A stretch of 64,000 bases of DNA from Betaproteobacteria bacterium HGW-Betaproteobacteria-9 (GTDB lineage: Bacteria; Pseudomonadota; Gammaproteobacteria; Burkholderiales; Burkholderiaceae_C). The stretch is taken from NCBI GenBank assembly GCA_002842215.1, contig PHCC01000003.1, positions 186,001-250,000 on the forward strand. The letters are read 5' to 3'. Positions 1 through 8,127 of this stretch are shown here, piece after piece. Position numbers and translations under genes: made by a program. The notes beneath the pieces are model-generated. The model did not search any database. It was not told the origin of the DNA and saw only the letters and a list, made by a program, of their open reading frames with translations. Numbering within the stretch: the first letter of the stretch is position 1; each line of letters starts with the position of its first letter.

Positions 1-730
1 GGCGCGGGTGGGTGTCGGAGGTGACCTCGGTGACTTTGCCTTGCAGCCGGATGCCGCGCGGTTTGTAGCCTTTCAGCTCGAACTTCTCGCTGATCACGGC
101 GACGATCTCGCCAGCCAGGAAGCCGCTTTCCTGCGCGGCCACGGCCTTGGCGAACGAGGCCGAGGCAAACGCATCGACCTCTTCGCGCGTGATGCCGTAT
201 TTCTTCGCCAGGTTCTCGGCGGTCTGGATCATGTTGATGCCGGCCGCCGGGTCCTTCAGGGCTTCCCACATGTAGTCCTTGAAGCCCACCGGCGCGCCGA
301 GCTTGAAGCCGGTGCGGTGGTCAAACGCGGCGATGGGGTTGCGCGTCATGCTCTCGGTGCCCACCACCAGCGCGGCTTCGCAGGCGCCGCCCTGGATGTG
401 TTCGCCGGCCTGGCGGAACAGTTCGAAGCCGGTGCCGCAGATGCGCTGCGCCATGATGGCCGGCACCTCCACCGGCACACCGGCGTACAGGCCGATGTGG
501 CGCGGCAGGAAGAACTGGTCGAAGTCGCCGGGCGCCATGTTGCCCGTGACCACCGAGCCGATGTGATCACCCGGCACACCCGAGCGCGTCAGTGCTTCGC
601 GGGCGGCCTTGATGCCCAGGTCGGTGGGCGAGATGTGGCCCAGCGCGCCGCAGTAGTCCACCATCGGCGTGCGCACGCCGTCGAGGATGAACACGTCGGC
701 AAACGCGTTGAAGAAGCCTTTTTGTGCCAT
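1..730 (-). CDS. Thiolase (acetyl-CoA acetyltransferase family), 3' end outside window
   Basis: About 243 N-terminal residues of a thiolase; the gene runs off the left edge. It would cleave a 3-ketoacyl-CoA with CoA, or condense two acyl-CoAs, in the cytoplasm. The start MAQKGFFNAF follows a GGAGA ribosome site. The nucleophilic cysteine is Cys98 in the motif AQRICGTGFE, with a conserved IGSVVTGNM stretch before it and an NPIAAFDHR stretch after it. It is the third gene of a leftward operon after a crotonase and a feruloyl-CoA synthetase-like ligase, so the inferred role is the thiolytic step of an aromatic side-chain beta-oxidation. The distal catalytic His and Cys motifs lie outside the window. 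Confidence 0.9.
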   Translation of the reverse strand, partial: MAQKGFFNAFADVFILDGVRTPMVDYCGALGHISPTDLGIKAAREALTRSGVPGDHIGSVVTGNMAPGDFDQFFLPRHIGLYAGVPVEVPAIMAQRICGTGFELFRQAGEHIQGGACEAALVVGTESMTRNPIAAFDHRTGFKLGAPVGFKDYMWEALKDPAAGINMIQTAENLAKKYGITREEVDAFASASFAKAVAAQESGFLAGEIVAVISEKFELKGYKPRGIRLQGKVTEVTSDTHPR

Positions 731-743
731 GGTGGTTGTCTCC

Positions 744-2600
744 TCAGACTTGAGGTTTGATGATGTAGCGCAGGCCTTCAGCGTGCAGCTTGGCCACCGT
801 GTCCGCGCGGTGCGTCAGCACGGCGCGCTGGTTGATCGATCCCTTGTCGGTGACTTCGCCGCGGTCGATGGTGGGCGGGTCGGCCAGCAGGCAGAGGCGG
901 GCGATGCGGTTGGCGCTGCCGGTGGCGGTCTTGGCCAGTTCGTTCACGATCGACTGGAACTGTGCCAGCACGGCCGGGTGGTCGAGCACGTCGTGCATCG
1001 AGGCATCCGCGGGCAGGTCGCTGAGGTTGCGCACCGCCGCGGTGGGGAACACCATGGCACCGACTTCCTTGAGGTTGATGCCGGTGAGCACCACGTCCTG
1101 GATGTAGGGTGCGCCGGCCGCGATGATCTTGCCGCGCAACGGACCGACGCTCACGAAGGTGCCGGTGGCGAGCTTGAAGTCTTCGGCGATGCGGCCGTCG
1201 AACTTCAGGCCCATGTGCACGTCGGTTTCGTCGATCCACTTCACCGCGTCGCCGGTCTTGAAGAAGCCTTCTTCGTCAAAGGCCTCGGCCGTCTCCTCGG
1301 GCTGGCGCCAGTAGCCGGGCGTGATGTTGGGACCGCGGTAGCGCACCTCGGTCTTGCCCTGCATGTCCACCAGCTTGAGTTCCAGGCCGGGCGTGGGCAA
1401 GCCGAGGTCGCCGGCCTTCACGTTGGGGTTGGTGACAAAGATGCCGAACGGACCGGACTCGGTCATGCCCAGGCCGGTGGTCATGACGATGCGTTCGCCA
1501 ATCTCGCGCTCCTGGCTTTCGAACAGGCTGTCCCAGATCGGCTGCGCCAGCGCGGCACCGGCGTAGAAGAACATGTTGACCTTCGACAGCAGCGTCTTGC
1601 GCAGCAGGTCGTCGGTCTGCATCGCGTTGGCGATGGCCTCGAAGCCGGTCGGCACGTTGAAGTACACCGTGGGCGCGATTTCGCGCAGGTTGCGCAGCGT
1701 CTCGTGCATCAGCGCGGGCGTCGGCTTGCCATCGTCGATGTACAGCGTGCCGCCGTGGTAGATCACCATGCCGAAGTTGTGGTTGCCGCCAAAGGTGTGG
1801 TTCCAGGGCAGCCAGTCCACCAGCACCAGCGGCTTCTCGGCCAGCACGGGCATGGACTGTGTCATTTGCTGCTGGTTGGCGCACCACAGGCGCTGCGTGT
1901 TGATCACGGCCTTGGGCAGCTTGGTCGAGCCCGAGGTGAAGAGGAATTTGGCGATGGTGTCCGGCCCGGTGGCCGCCATCGCGGCGTCTACCGCGGGCGT
2001 GGGCTCGGTGGCCAGCAGCGCGGCGAACGAGGTGGTGTCGCGGCCCGGCACGGTGCCTTTGGTGGTGACCAGTTCCACGCCGTCACCCAGCGTGGCAAGC
2101 ATGGCGCGGCTGTAGCGCAGTGCGTCGCTGGCGAACACCAGGCCCGGTGTCAGCGTCTTCACCACGTGGTGCAGCTTGTCGAAGTCCTGGCTGATCAGCG
2201 AGTAGGCGGGCGAGGTCGGGCAGTAGGCCACGCCGGCGTACAGGCAGCCCAGCGCCAGCAGCGCGTGTTCGAGATCGTTTTCGCTCAGGATCAGCACCGG
2301 TCGCTCGGCGCTCAGGCCGCGGTTCAGCAAGCCCTGGCCGATGCGGCGCGCCGCGTCCAGCGCCTGCGCGAACGTGATGTGTTGCCAGTCGCCGGTGCTG
2401 CCGTCGGCGTTCTTCACGCGGCGCGCAAACAGGGTCTGGTCCGGGCGTTCTTTCGCCCAGTGCACCAGCCGGTCGGTCAGGCGATCGGGGATGGGCAACA
2501 ACGCCTGGTCAGCGGCCAGGTAGTGCACACCGGTGTCACCGTCGCGCAAGGTGGCGCGGGTGACGCCGAATTTCAGGGGGCGGTATTTCGCTGCGGTCAT
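744..2600 (-). CDS. Feruloyl-CoA synthetase-like acyl-CoA ligase
   Basis: A 618-residue adenylate-forming enzyme that should activate a hydroxycinnamic or related aryl acid to its CoA thioester with ATP. I start it at MTAAKYRPLKFG because GGAGA lies just upstream; an in-frame ATG 72 nt further out has no such site. The P-loop reads FTSGSTKLPKAV, with Lys replacing the usual Gly, as in feruloyl-CoA synthetases. The second ATP motif is TGLGMTESGP, and GYWRQPEETAEAF plus FKTGDAVKW mark the hinge. It lies 13 nt upstream of the thiolase and is separated from the crotonase by a dispersed repeat. Substrate identity, ferulate against p-coumarate or a longer aryl acid, cannot be read from sequence alone. 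Confidence 0.85.
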   Translation of the reverse strand: MTAAKYRPLKFGVTRATLRDGDTGVHYLAADQALLPIPDRLTDRLVHWAKERPDQTLFARRVKNADGSTGDWQHITFAQALDAARRIGQGLLNRGLSAERPVLILSENDLEHALLALGCLYAGVAYCPTSPAYSLISQDFDKLHHVVKTLTPGLVFASDALRYSRAMLATLGDGVELVTTKGTVPGRDTTSFAALLATEPTPAVDAAMAATGPDTIAKFLFTSGSTKLPKAVINTQRLWCANQQQMTQSMPVLAEKPLVLVDWLPWNHTFGGNHNFGMVIYHGGTLYIDDGKPTPALMHETLRNLREIAPTVYFNVPTGFEAIANAMQTDDLLRKTLLSKVNMFFYAGAALAQPIWDSLFESQEREIGERIVMTTGLGMTESGPFGIFVTNPNVKAGDLGLPTPGLELKLVDMQGKTEVRYRGPNITPGYWRQPEETAEAFDEEGFFKTGDAVKWIDETDVHMGLKFDGRIAEDFKLATGTFVSVGPLRGKIIAAGAPYIQDVVLTGINLKEVGAMVFPTAAVRNLSDLPADASMHDVLDHPAVLAQFQSIVNELAKTATGSANRIARLCLLADPPTIDRGEVTDKGSINQRAVLTHRADTVAKLHAEGLRYIIKPQV

Positions 2601-2667
2601 GTCTTGTCTCCAGAGGCTTTTGTTCGTCTGCGCTTGTGGGTTCAAATCGGTCCGGCGCGCGTGTCTC

Positions 2668-2754
2668 AACACAGGGATGCCGAGGAACCGGCTTTGCCGG
2701 GCCTATGGCATCGTCCCCCTTCAAGGGGGGTGACGCCGAAGGCGGCGCGGGGGG
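2668..2754 (-). repeat. Dispersed GC-rich intergenic repeat, copy 1
   Basis: Read on the minus strand this matches the elements at 25757-25841 and 44021-44105. They share a CCCC-GCGCCGC start, a CTCAAGGGG or CTTGAAGGGGG hairpin and a CCCGGCAAAGCCGG hairpin. It fills the gap between the crotonase and ligase genes, directly after the crotonase stop codon. Confidence 0.65.
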
Positions 2755-3546
2755 TCACTCTTTCGTGACTTTTGCGGCCTTGCCTTGAAGGAACGCGCGC
2801 ACACGTTCCTTGGCTTCCGGCGCGCTCTGGGCGATGGAAGCCATCAGTGCTTCGGTGAACAGGCCGTGGTCGGCGGGCTGTTCGGCAATGCGGGGCAGGG
2901 CGTGCATGAGCGCGTAGTTGGTCATGGGCGCGTTGGTGGCGATGCGTGTGGCGAGCTCGATAGCTTTGTCCAGCGCGGTGCCGGTGGGCACGAGGTATTG
3001 CGCCAGTCCGATGCGCTCGCCGTCGGCGGCGTTGTAGACGCGGCCGGTGAGCATCATGTCGGTCATGCGCGCCGCGCCGATCAGCTTGGGGATGCGCACC
3101 GCGCCGCCGCCGCCCACGAAGATGCCACGCGTGCCTTCGGGCAAGGCGTAGAAGGTGGTTTCGTCGGCCACGCGGATGTGGCAGGCGCTGGCCAGTTCCA
3201 GGCCGCCGCCGACCACCGCGCCGTGCAGCGCAGCGATCACCGGCACGGTGCCTTTTTCGACGCAGTCGAGCGCGGTGTGCCACATGCGCGAGTGCATCAC
3301 GCCTTCGCCCGCGTCGCGCTCGCTCAGTTCCGACAGGTCCAGCCCGGCGCAGAAGTGTTCGCCGCTGCCGTCGATGACCGCCGCGCGCACGCTCTTGGGC
3401 AGGTTCTGGAACAGATCTCGGATCGCGAGGATCAGACCATCGTTCAGGGCGTTGCGTTTGGCTGCGCGGTTGAGCGTGACCACGGCAACTTCGGACTGTT
3501 CGCCACGCAGGCTCAGGGAGAGATCGGGATGGGTATTGGCGTTCAT
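2755..3546 (-). CDS. Enoyl-CoA hydratase/isomerase (crotonase) family protein
   Basis: A 263-residue crotonase-fold protein. The oxyanion-hole segments are visible: GEHFCAGLDLSEL around residues 62-74 and HGAVVGGGLELASACHIRV around 108-126, with an acidic residue in ALPEGTRGIF. The family hydrates or isomerises acyl-CoAs; some members are hydroxycinnamoyl-CoA hydratase-lyases, but I do not recognise that subfamily's signature here. As first gene of the operon with a feruloyl-CoA synthetase-like ligase and a thiolase, the likely job is hydration of an aryl-enoyl-CoA before thiolysis. Its start codon faces the amidohydrolase across a 113-bp divergent promoter region. Confidence 0.82.
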   Translation of the reverse strand: MNANTHPDLSLSLRGEQSEVAVVTLNRAAKRNALNDGLILAIRDLFQNLPKSVRAAVIDGSGEHFCAGLDLSELSERDAGEGVMHSRMWHTALDCVEKGTVPVIAALHGAVVGGGLELASACHIRVADETTFYALPEGTRGIFVGGGGAVRIPKLIGAARMTDMMLTGRVYNAADGERIGLAQYLVPTGTALDKAIELATRIATNAPMTNYALMHALPRIAEQPADHGLFTEALMASIAQSAPEAKERVRAFLQGKAAKVTKE

Positions 3547-3586
3547 GATGAAGGGAGTAACCTGCTTGTTGAGTGATGCGATTATT

Positions 3587-3601
3587 GTTATAACCCATAA
3601 C
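3587..3601. promoter_or_regulatory. Candidate operator GTTAT-N5-ATAAC in divergent promoter
   Basis: The inverted repeat GTTATAACCCATAAC lies in the AT-rich gap between the divergent crotonase operon and the amidohydrolase. The same half-sites with a 5-nt spacer and a shared ACTAA flank recur at 4622-4636. Size and symmetry fit a dimeric repressor of MarR or GntR type, but no such regulator gene is adjacent inside this window. Confidence 0.5.
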
Positions 3602-3659
3602 TAAATCAAGAAAAACCCTTCGTATTGATCTCCGTGTTTACCCTTAGAAGAGAGCCGCC

Positions 3660-4523
3660 ATGGACCACCACAACCTCATTGCCATCGACATCCACACCCA
3701 CGCCGAAGTGAGCTGCCGCAACCCCTTTGACAACTACGGCGAGGAATACGACCGCGCCGCCGACAAGTACTTCGGCAGCAACCGCCGGCCCACCATTGCC
3801 GAGACGGTGGCGTACTACCGCGAACGCAAGATCGGCCTGGTGATGTTCACGGTAGACAGCGAATCGCAGCTGGGCCGCCGCCGCATCCCCAACGAAGAAA
3901 TCGCGCAGGCCGCTCGCGAGAACAGCGACATGATGGTGGCCTTCGCCAGCATCGACCCGCACAAGGGCAAGATGGGTGCGCGCGAGGCCGAGCGCCTGAT
4001 CAAGGAAGATGGCATCAAGGGCTTCAAGTTCCATCCGACGGTGCAGGGCTACCACCCCTACGACAAGATGGCCTGGCCGATCTACGAGGTGATCAATGCC
4101 CACAAGCTGCCCGCCATCTTCCACACCGGCCACAGCGGCATCGGCAGTGGCATGCGCTGCGGCGGCGGCCTGCGTCTGGAGTACAGCAACCCCATGCACC
4201 TGGACGACGTGGCGATCGATTTCCCCGACATGCAGATCGTCATGGCGCACCCCAGCTTCCCCTGGCAGGACGAGGCGCTGAGCGTGGCCACGCACAAGCC
4301 CAACGTCTGGATCGACCTCTCGGGCTGGAGCCCGAAATACTTCCCCAAGCAGCTGGTGCAGTACGCCAACACCCTGCTCAAAGACCGTATCCTGTTCGGC
4401 AGCGACTACCCACTGATCACGCCCGAGCGCTGGATGAAAGACTTCGAGGTCGCCGGCTTCAAGCCCGAGGTGATGCCCGGCATCCTGAAAGGCAACGCAG
4501 TGCGCCTGCTGGGACTGGTCTGA
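3660..4523 (+). CDS. Amidohydrolase family 2 (ACMSD-like) protein
   Basis: A 287-residue metal-dependent TIM-barrel hydrolase or decarboxylase. The N-terminal metal motif is IDIHTHAEVS (His11, His13), a barrel histidine lies in FHTGHSGIGSG, and the C-terminal catalytic aspartate is in LFGSDYPLITPERW. This subfamily includes ACMSD-type decarboxylases and hydrolases of aromatic-degradation pathways. It is divergent from the feruloyl-CoA synthetase-like operon and shares its candidate operator, so a role in the same aryl-acid pathway is inferred. The start has a purine-rich site (AGAAGAGAG) about 8 nt upstream. Exact reaction unknown. Confidence 0.78.
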   Translation: MDHHNLIAIDIHTHAEVSCRNPFDNYGEEYDRAADKYFGSNRRPTIAETVAYYRERKIGLVMFTVDSESQLGRRRIPNEEIAQAARENSDMMVAFASIDPHKGKMGAREAERLIKEDGIKGFKFHPTVQGYHPYDKMAWPIYEVINAHKLPAIFHTGHSGIGSGMRCGGGLRLEYSNPMHLDDVAIDFPDMQIVMAHPSFPWQDEALSVATHKPNVWIDLSGWSPKYFPKQLVQYANTLLKDRILFGSDYPLITPERWMKDFEVAGFKPEVMPGILKGNAVRLLGLV

Positions 4524-4621
4524 CCAGACCCGGGGCCTTGGCGCGAAATGCCGTGGAGGGCGGAGGGCGCTGATGGGGTGGGGTTCTAGGGAAAACACCC
4601 ATGCCGTTATGGCGGTTCATG

Positions 4622-4636
4622 GTTATAAACAATAAC
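4622..4636. promoter_or_regulatory. Candidate operator GTTAT-N5-ATAAC before first TRAP binding protein
   Basis: GTTATAAACAATAAC, 68 nt before the start of the TRAP binding protein gene, repeats the half-sites, spacing and ACTAA flank of 3587-3601. This suggests common control of the aryl-CoA operon, the amidohydrolase and this transporter component. Confidence 0.5.
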
Positions 4637-4703
4637 TAAGCGGGGTGATAGCCGGGAACGCGCGCCACCGCTCATTGTTTGAGCACCACCACCGGAGAAG
4701 CAC

Positions 4704-5732
4704 ATGACTGCATGGAAATTCAAGATCGCCACCTTGGCGCTGGCCGCCTCGGCCAGCCTGTCCGCTTTCGCTCAGGAAGTGACCCTGCGCCTGCACCAGT
4801 TCCTGCCGCCGCAGGGCACGGTGCCGGCCAAGGCATTGACGCCATGGGCCAAGAAGATCGAGGCCGACTCGAACGGTCGCATCAAAATCCAGCTGTTTCC
4901 GTCGATGCAGCTGGGCGGCACCCCGCCGCAGCTGTTCGACCAGGCGCGCGACGGCGTGGTGGACATCGTCTGGACGCTGCCAGGCTACACCCCGGGGCGG
5001 TTCCCCAAGTCGGAGGTGTTTGAGCTGCCCTTCATCGCTGGCCTGTCGGCCGAGAAGACCTCTCGTGCGCTGTGGGAGTACGTGCAGAAGAACGCCATGG
5101 ATGAGTACAAGGACGTCCATGTGCTGGCCCTGCACACGCACGGCCCGGGTCTGTTCCACACCAAGCAACCGATCGTCGGGCTGGAAAGCCTGCGTGGCAT
5201 GAAGATCCGCGGCGGCACGCGGGTGGTCAACAGCATGTTGGTCAAGCTCGGCGCCACGCCGGTGGGCATGCCGGTGCCGGCGGTGACCGAGGCCCTGTCC
5301 AAGGGCGTGCTCGACGGCACCACGATTCCCTGGGAAGTGGCGCCGGCCCTGAAGGTGCAGGAGCTGGTGAAGAACCACACGACCTTTGCCGGTGACCGCG
5401 CGCTGTATGTGACCACCTTCGTGGTGGCCATGAACAAGGCGTCGTACAACAAGCTGCCGGCTGACCTGAAGAAGGTGATCGACGACAACTCCGGACTCGA
5501 GTTCAGCGCCATGATTGCGCGCACCCAGGACGTGGGTGACAACGTGGGCCGCGATCTGGCGATCAAGAACGGCAACAAGATCACCGAGCTGGAAGCGGCC
5601 GAAGTGCAGCGCTGGAAGCGCACCGCCGGCACGGTCGAGTCCGAATGGATCAAGGACATGCAGGCCAAGAATATCGACGGTGCCAAGCTGGTGTCCGATG
5701 CGCGCGCGCTGATCGCGAAGCACGCCAAATAA
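4704..5732 (+). CDS. TRAP transporter substrate-binding protein, DctP family (copy 1)
   Basis: A 342-residue periplasmic binding protein with a Sec signal peptide (cleavage after ASLSAFA, about residue 23). The mature protein opens EVTLRLHQFLPPQG and has typical DctP blocks: GGTPPQLFDQARDGVVDI, RGMKIRGGTR with the substrate-carboxylate arginine, and LDGTTIPWEV. It delivers an organic acid, probably aromatic, to a DctQM membrane complex. It is one of four close paralogues in the window (also 5857, 12166 and 13518) and the most divergent, for example IARTQDVGDN in place of FGxxMDDGDK. No DctQM gene adjoins it; a strong terminator follows. Confidence 0.9.
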   Translation: MTAWKFKIATLALAASASLSAFAQEVTLRLHQFLPPQGTVPAKALTPWAKKIEADSNGRIKIQLFPSMQLGGTPPQLFDQARDGVVDIVWTLPGYTPGRFPKSEVFELPFIAGLSAEKTSRALWEYVQKNAMDEYKDVHVLALHTHGPGLFHTKQPIVGLESLRGMKIRGGTRVVNSMLVKLGATPVGMPVPAVTEALSKGVLDGTTIPWEVAPALKVQELVKNHTTFAGDRALYVTTFVVAMNKASYNKLPADLKKVIDDNSGLEFSAMIARTQDVGDNVGRDLAIKNGNKITELEAAEVQRWKRTAGTVESEWIKDMQAKNIDGAKLVSDARALIAKHAK

Positions 5733-5752
5733 GCGCCGGCCCCAGGCACAGG

Positions 5753-5784
5753 AAAAGCCGGGCTGAACAAGCCCGGCTTTTTTT
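5753..5784 (+). terminator. Rho-independent terminator
   Basis: The stem AGCCGGGCT / AGCCCGGCT closes a five-base GAACA loop and is followed by seven T residues. It separates binding-protein copy 1 from copy 2, so the two are probably separate transcription units. Confidence 0.88.
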
Positions 5785-5856
5785 GCTGTCTTACCCTGGC
5801 CTGTGCCCCTTCGGACCCGGCCGGAACCGGCCATCTTTCAACGACAGGAGACTGCA

Positions 5857-6897
5857 ATGCCAAATATCAAACGTCGCACCGCGTTGGCCGCTCTGGGCGC
5901 CGTCGCCAGCACCTTGTTCGCTGGCGCTGCCCTGGCCCAGCAGACAGTGACCCTGCGCCTGCACCAGATGCTGCCACCGCAGGCCACCATTCCCGCCAAG
6001 GCCATCGTGCCCTGGGCCCAGAAGGTGGAAGCAGAGTCCGGCGGCCGCATCAAGATCCAGCTGTTCCACGCGATGCAACTGGGGGGTACGCCACCCCAGC
6101 TGTTCGACCAGGCGCGCGACGGCGTGGTCGACATCACCTGGACCGTGCTGGGCTACACGCCGGGGCGTTTCAACAAGTCCGAGGTGTTCGAGCTGCCGTT
6201 CATGAGCGGCTCGGCCGAGCAGTCCTCGCGCGCCTTTCAGGCGTACGTGGAGACGTTCGCCGCCGACGAGTTCAAGGACGTCAAGCTGATCGCGGTGCAC
6301 ACCCATGGCCCCGGTCTGTTCCACACCAAGCAGCCCGTGACTGGTCTGGAGAGCCTGCGCGGCATGAAGGTGCGCGGCGGCTCGCGCATCATCAACAACA
6401 TGCTGACCAAACTGGGTGCCACGCCGGTGGGCATGCCGGTGCCGGCGGTGACCGAAGCCCTGTCCAAGGGCGTGATCGACGGCACCACCATCCCATGGGA
6501 AGTGACGCCCTCGCTGAAGGTGACCGAACTGGTGAAGAACCACACCACCTTCGCGGGCAAGGAAGGCCTGTACACGCAGACCTTTGCCTTCTCGATGAAC
6601 AAGGCGTCCTACGAGAAGCTGCCGCCGGACCTGAAGAAGGTGATCGACAACAACTCGGGCCAGGTGGCCGCCGCCCTGTTCGGCAAGGCCATGGACGACG
6701 GCGACAAGGCGGGGCGCGAGATCGCCGTCAAGGCCGGCAACAAGATCACCGAGCTGGAGCTGGCCGAGGTGCAGCGCTGGAAGCGCACCGCGAGCACGGT
6801 GGAAACCGACTGGGTCAACGAGGTCAAGGCCAAGGGCATCGACGGCGCCAAGCTGGCGTCCGAGGCGCGCGCACTGATCGCCAAGTACAACAAGTAA
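5857..6897 (+). CDS. TRAP transporter substrate-binding protein, DctP family (copy 2)
   Basis: A 346-residue periplasmic protein. The start MPNIKRRTALAAL is chosen because CAGGAGA lies just upstream and a twin-Arg-free Sec signal follows, cleaved near AGAALA/QQ. It has the DctP hallmarks VTLRLHQMLPPQ, GGTPPQLFDQARDGVVDI and IDGTTIPWEV. Mid-protein it is nearly identical to copies 3 and 4, for example the stretch VFELPFMSGSAEQSSRAFQ, which also occurs in copy 3. It is the last gene before the NO-stress-like cargo, which separates it from the copies beside dctQM. Substrate unknown; an aromatic acid is inferred from context. Confidence 0.9.
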   Translation: MPNIKRRTALAALGAVASTLFAGAALAQQTVTLRLHQMLPPQATIPAKAIVPWAQKVEAESGGRIKIQLFHAMQLGGTPPQLFDQARDGVVDITWTVLGYTPGRFNKSEVFELPFMSGSAEQSSRAFQAYVETFAADEFKDVKLIAVHTHGPGLFHTKQPVTGLESLRGMKVRGGSRIINNMLTKLGATPVGMPVPAVTEALSKGVIDGTTIPWEVTPSLKVTELVKNHTTFAGKEGLYTQTFAFSMNKASYEKLPPDLKKVIDNNSGQVAAALFGKAMDDGDKAGREIAVKAGNKITELELAEVQRWKRTASTVETDWVNEVKAKGIDGAKLASEARALIAKYNK

Positions 6898-6920
6898 GCC
6901 GCACGTCTGCTGATCGGATG

Positions 6921-6950
6921 AGGGGCTGCCGGCGTGGGTTGGCAGCCCCT
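6921..6950. terminator. Hairpin, probable bidirectional terminator
   Basis: The 10-bp perfect stem AGGGGCTGCC / GGCAGCCCCT has a 10-nt loop and lies between the convergent ends of binding-protein copy 2 and the TDT transporter. The downstream T run is weak. Confidence 0.5.
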
Positions 6951-7022
6951 CTCCATTTGTGCTGTCGAGTGGCAGCAGTCCAGCAGGTCACCGCGGCGGC
7001 CGCGTCGGTGCCATCCGCCGGT

Positions 7023-8090
7023 TCATTGCCCTGCCGCGTGCCGCGCCCGACCCAGCAACCCTGAAACCAGGCCGAGAAACGCCGCGCACCAGGCCGCCAC
7101 AGCGATCGGGAAGAACACACGCGGAATGGCATCGAGGAACCCGATTCCCATCGCCTCGATCATGCGTTCGGTGCTCGCCGCGTACATGCCGAGCGGGAAC
7201 ACCGCGCCCCAGTAGAGCGGGTCGTAGCGCAGGGGAAAGCGCCGGTAGACATGGCGCCACAGCGCCAGCACGACCAGCATCGGGATCCACCAGGTTCCGG
7301 TGGCCCAGTAGAACACCGTGAAACCCTTCAGGAACGGCAGCAACGAGAGCAGGAACGGTGCGTCGGGCGAGTTGAGGATGAGCAGCGACCCCGCGAGTGT
7401 CGAGATCGCCATCGCGCCCATGTTGATCCAGTAGGGCGGTGACAGGTCGCCGGGCTCCAGCGTGAAGAAGGTGTAGCGGTAGAAGATCAGCGACATCATC
7501 CAGATGTAGAGCATCCCGCCCCACAGCCACATCGACAACGCCAGGAAGTTCAGCTCCAGCCGCACGGGCTGGCCCAGCCGCGCGGCGAGCAGGGCGCTCA
7601 AGGTCGCGATCGACTGCGTGGCGACCACCGCCAGCAGCCAGGCGCCGCTGATGCCCTTGTCCAGCGGCGGCTTGACCTGCTTGATCGTGAGCCCAGCGAA
7701 GATCGCATAGGTCAGCGTGACCCACAGCACGATCGCCAGGGCCCACAGCACGCCGGCCACGCGGCTGTCGTCGGTCAGCAGCAGGAACTGGCTGCCGACG
7801 ATGCTGGTGGCCGCGACGCTGGTGAAGAAGCCGGGCCCGCGCAGGTGGTCGAACAGGTCGCTGAAGAAGCGCTGCCGGTGGCGCAGTGCACGCAGCAGGT
7901 TCAGCAGGCACAACACCGCGTAGGCGACCAGGTTGAGCGCGAACAGCGCCCGGGCGAGCAGCGGATGGCCCAGCAGATGGGCGGCGATCGACACGATGCC
8001 GGTGGCCATCACCATGCCGAAGTAGGCAGGCGACAGGCCCGCCAGACCTGTCGTCGAGGGCGCAGCGACCGGGTGGCTGGTGTCCGTCAT
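7023..8090 (-). CDS. TDT/SLAC1-family transporter (TehA-like)
   Basis: A 355-residue integral membrane protein with about ten hydrophobic segments, opening GLSPAYFGMVMATGIVSIA, a signature of the tellurite-resistance/dicarboxylate TDT family. Relatives include TehA anion channels, SsuI-type sulfite exporters and MAE1 acid transporters, so anion export is the safe call. The start MTDTSHPVAAP was chosen over an upstream ATG because the longer N-terminus is Arg-rich and unlike the family. It lies 37 nt after the P450 gene on the same strand and is probably cotranscribed with it and with DUF2249. Confidence 0.82.
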   Translation of the reverse strand: MTDTSHPVAAPSTTGLAGLSPAYFGMVMATGIVSIAAHLLGHPLLARALFALNLVAYAVLCLLNLLRALRHRQRFFSDLFDHLRGPGFFTSVAATSIVGSQFLLLTDDSRVAGVLWALAIVLWVTLTYAIFAGLTIKQVKPPLDKGISGAWLLAVVATQSIATLSALLAARLGQPVRLELNFLALSMWLWGGMLYIWMMSLIFYRYTFFTLEPGDLSPPYWINMGAMAISTLAGSLLILNSPDAPFLLSLLPFLKGFTVFYWATGTWWIPMLVVLALWRHVYRRFPLRYDPLYWGAVFPLGMYAASTERMIEAMGIGFLDAIPRVFFPIAVAAWCAAFLGLVSGLLGRARHAAGQ

Positions 8091-8127
8091 GGTCAGGTGG
8101 CCTCGGCGACGCGCGATGACGTGCGCT

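Noticed and set aside
669-2768. Long plus-strand open frame opposite the feruloyl-CoA synthetase-like gene
   Set aside because: High-GC antisense shadow. The composition is rich in Arg, His, Gly and Val without any family motif, and the minus strand carries a well-conserved enzyme.
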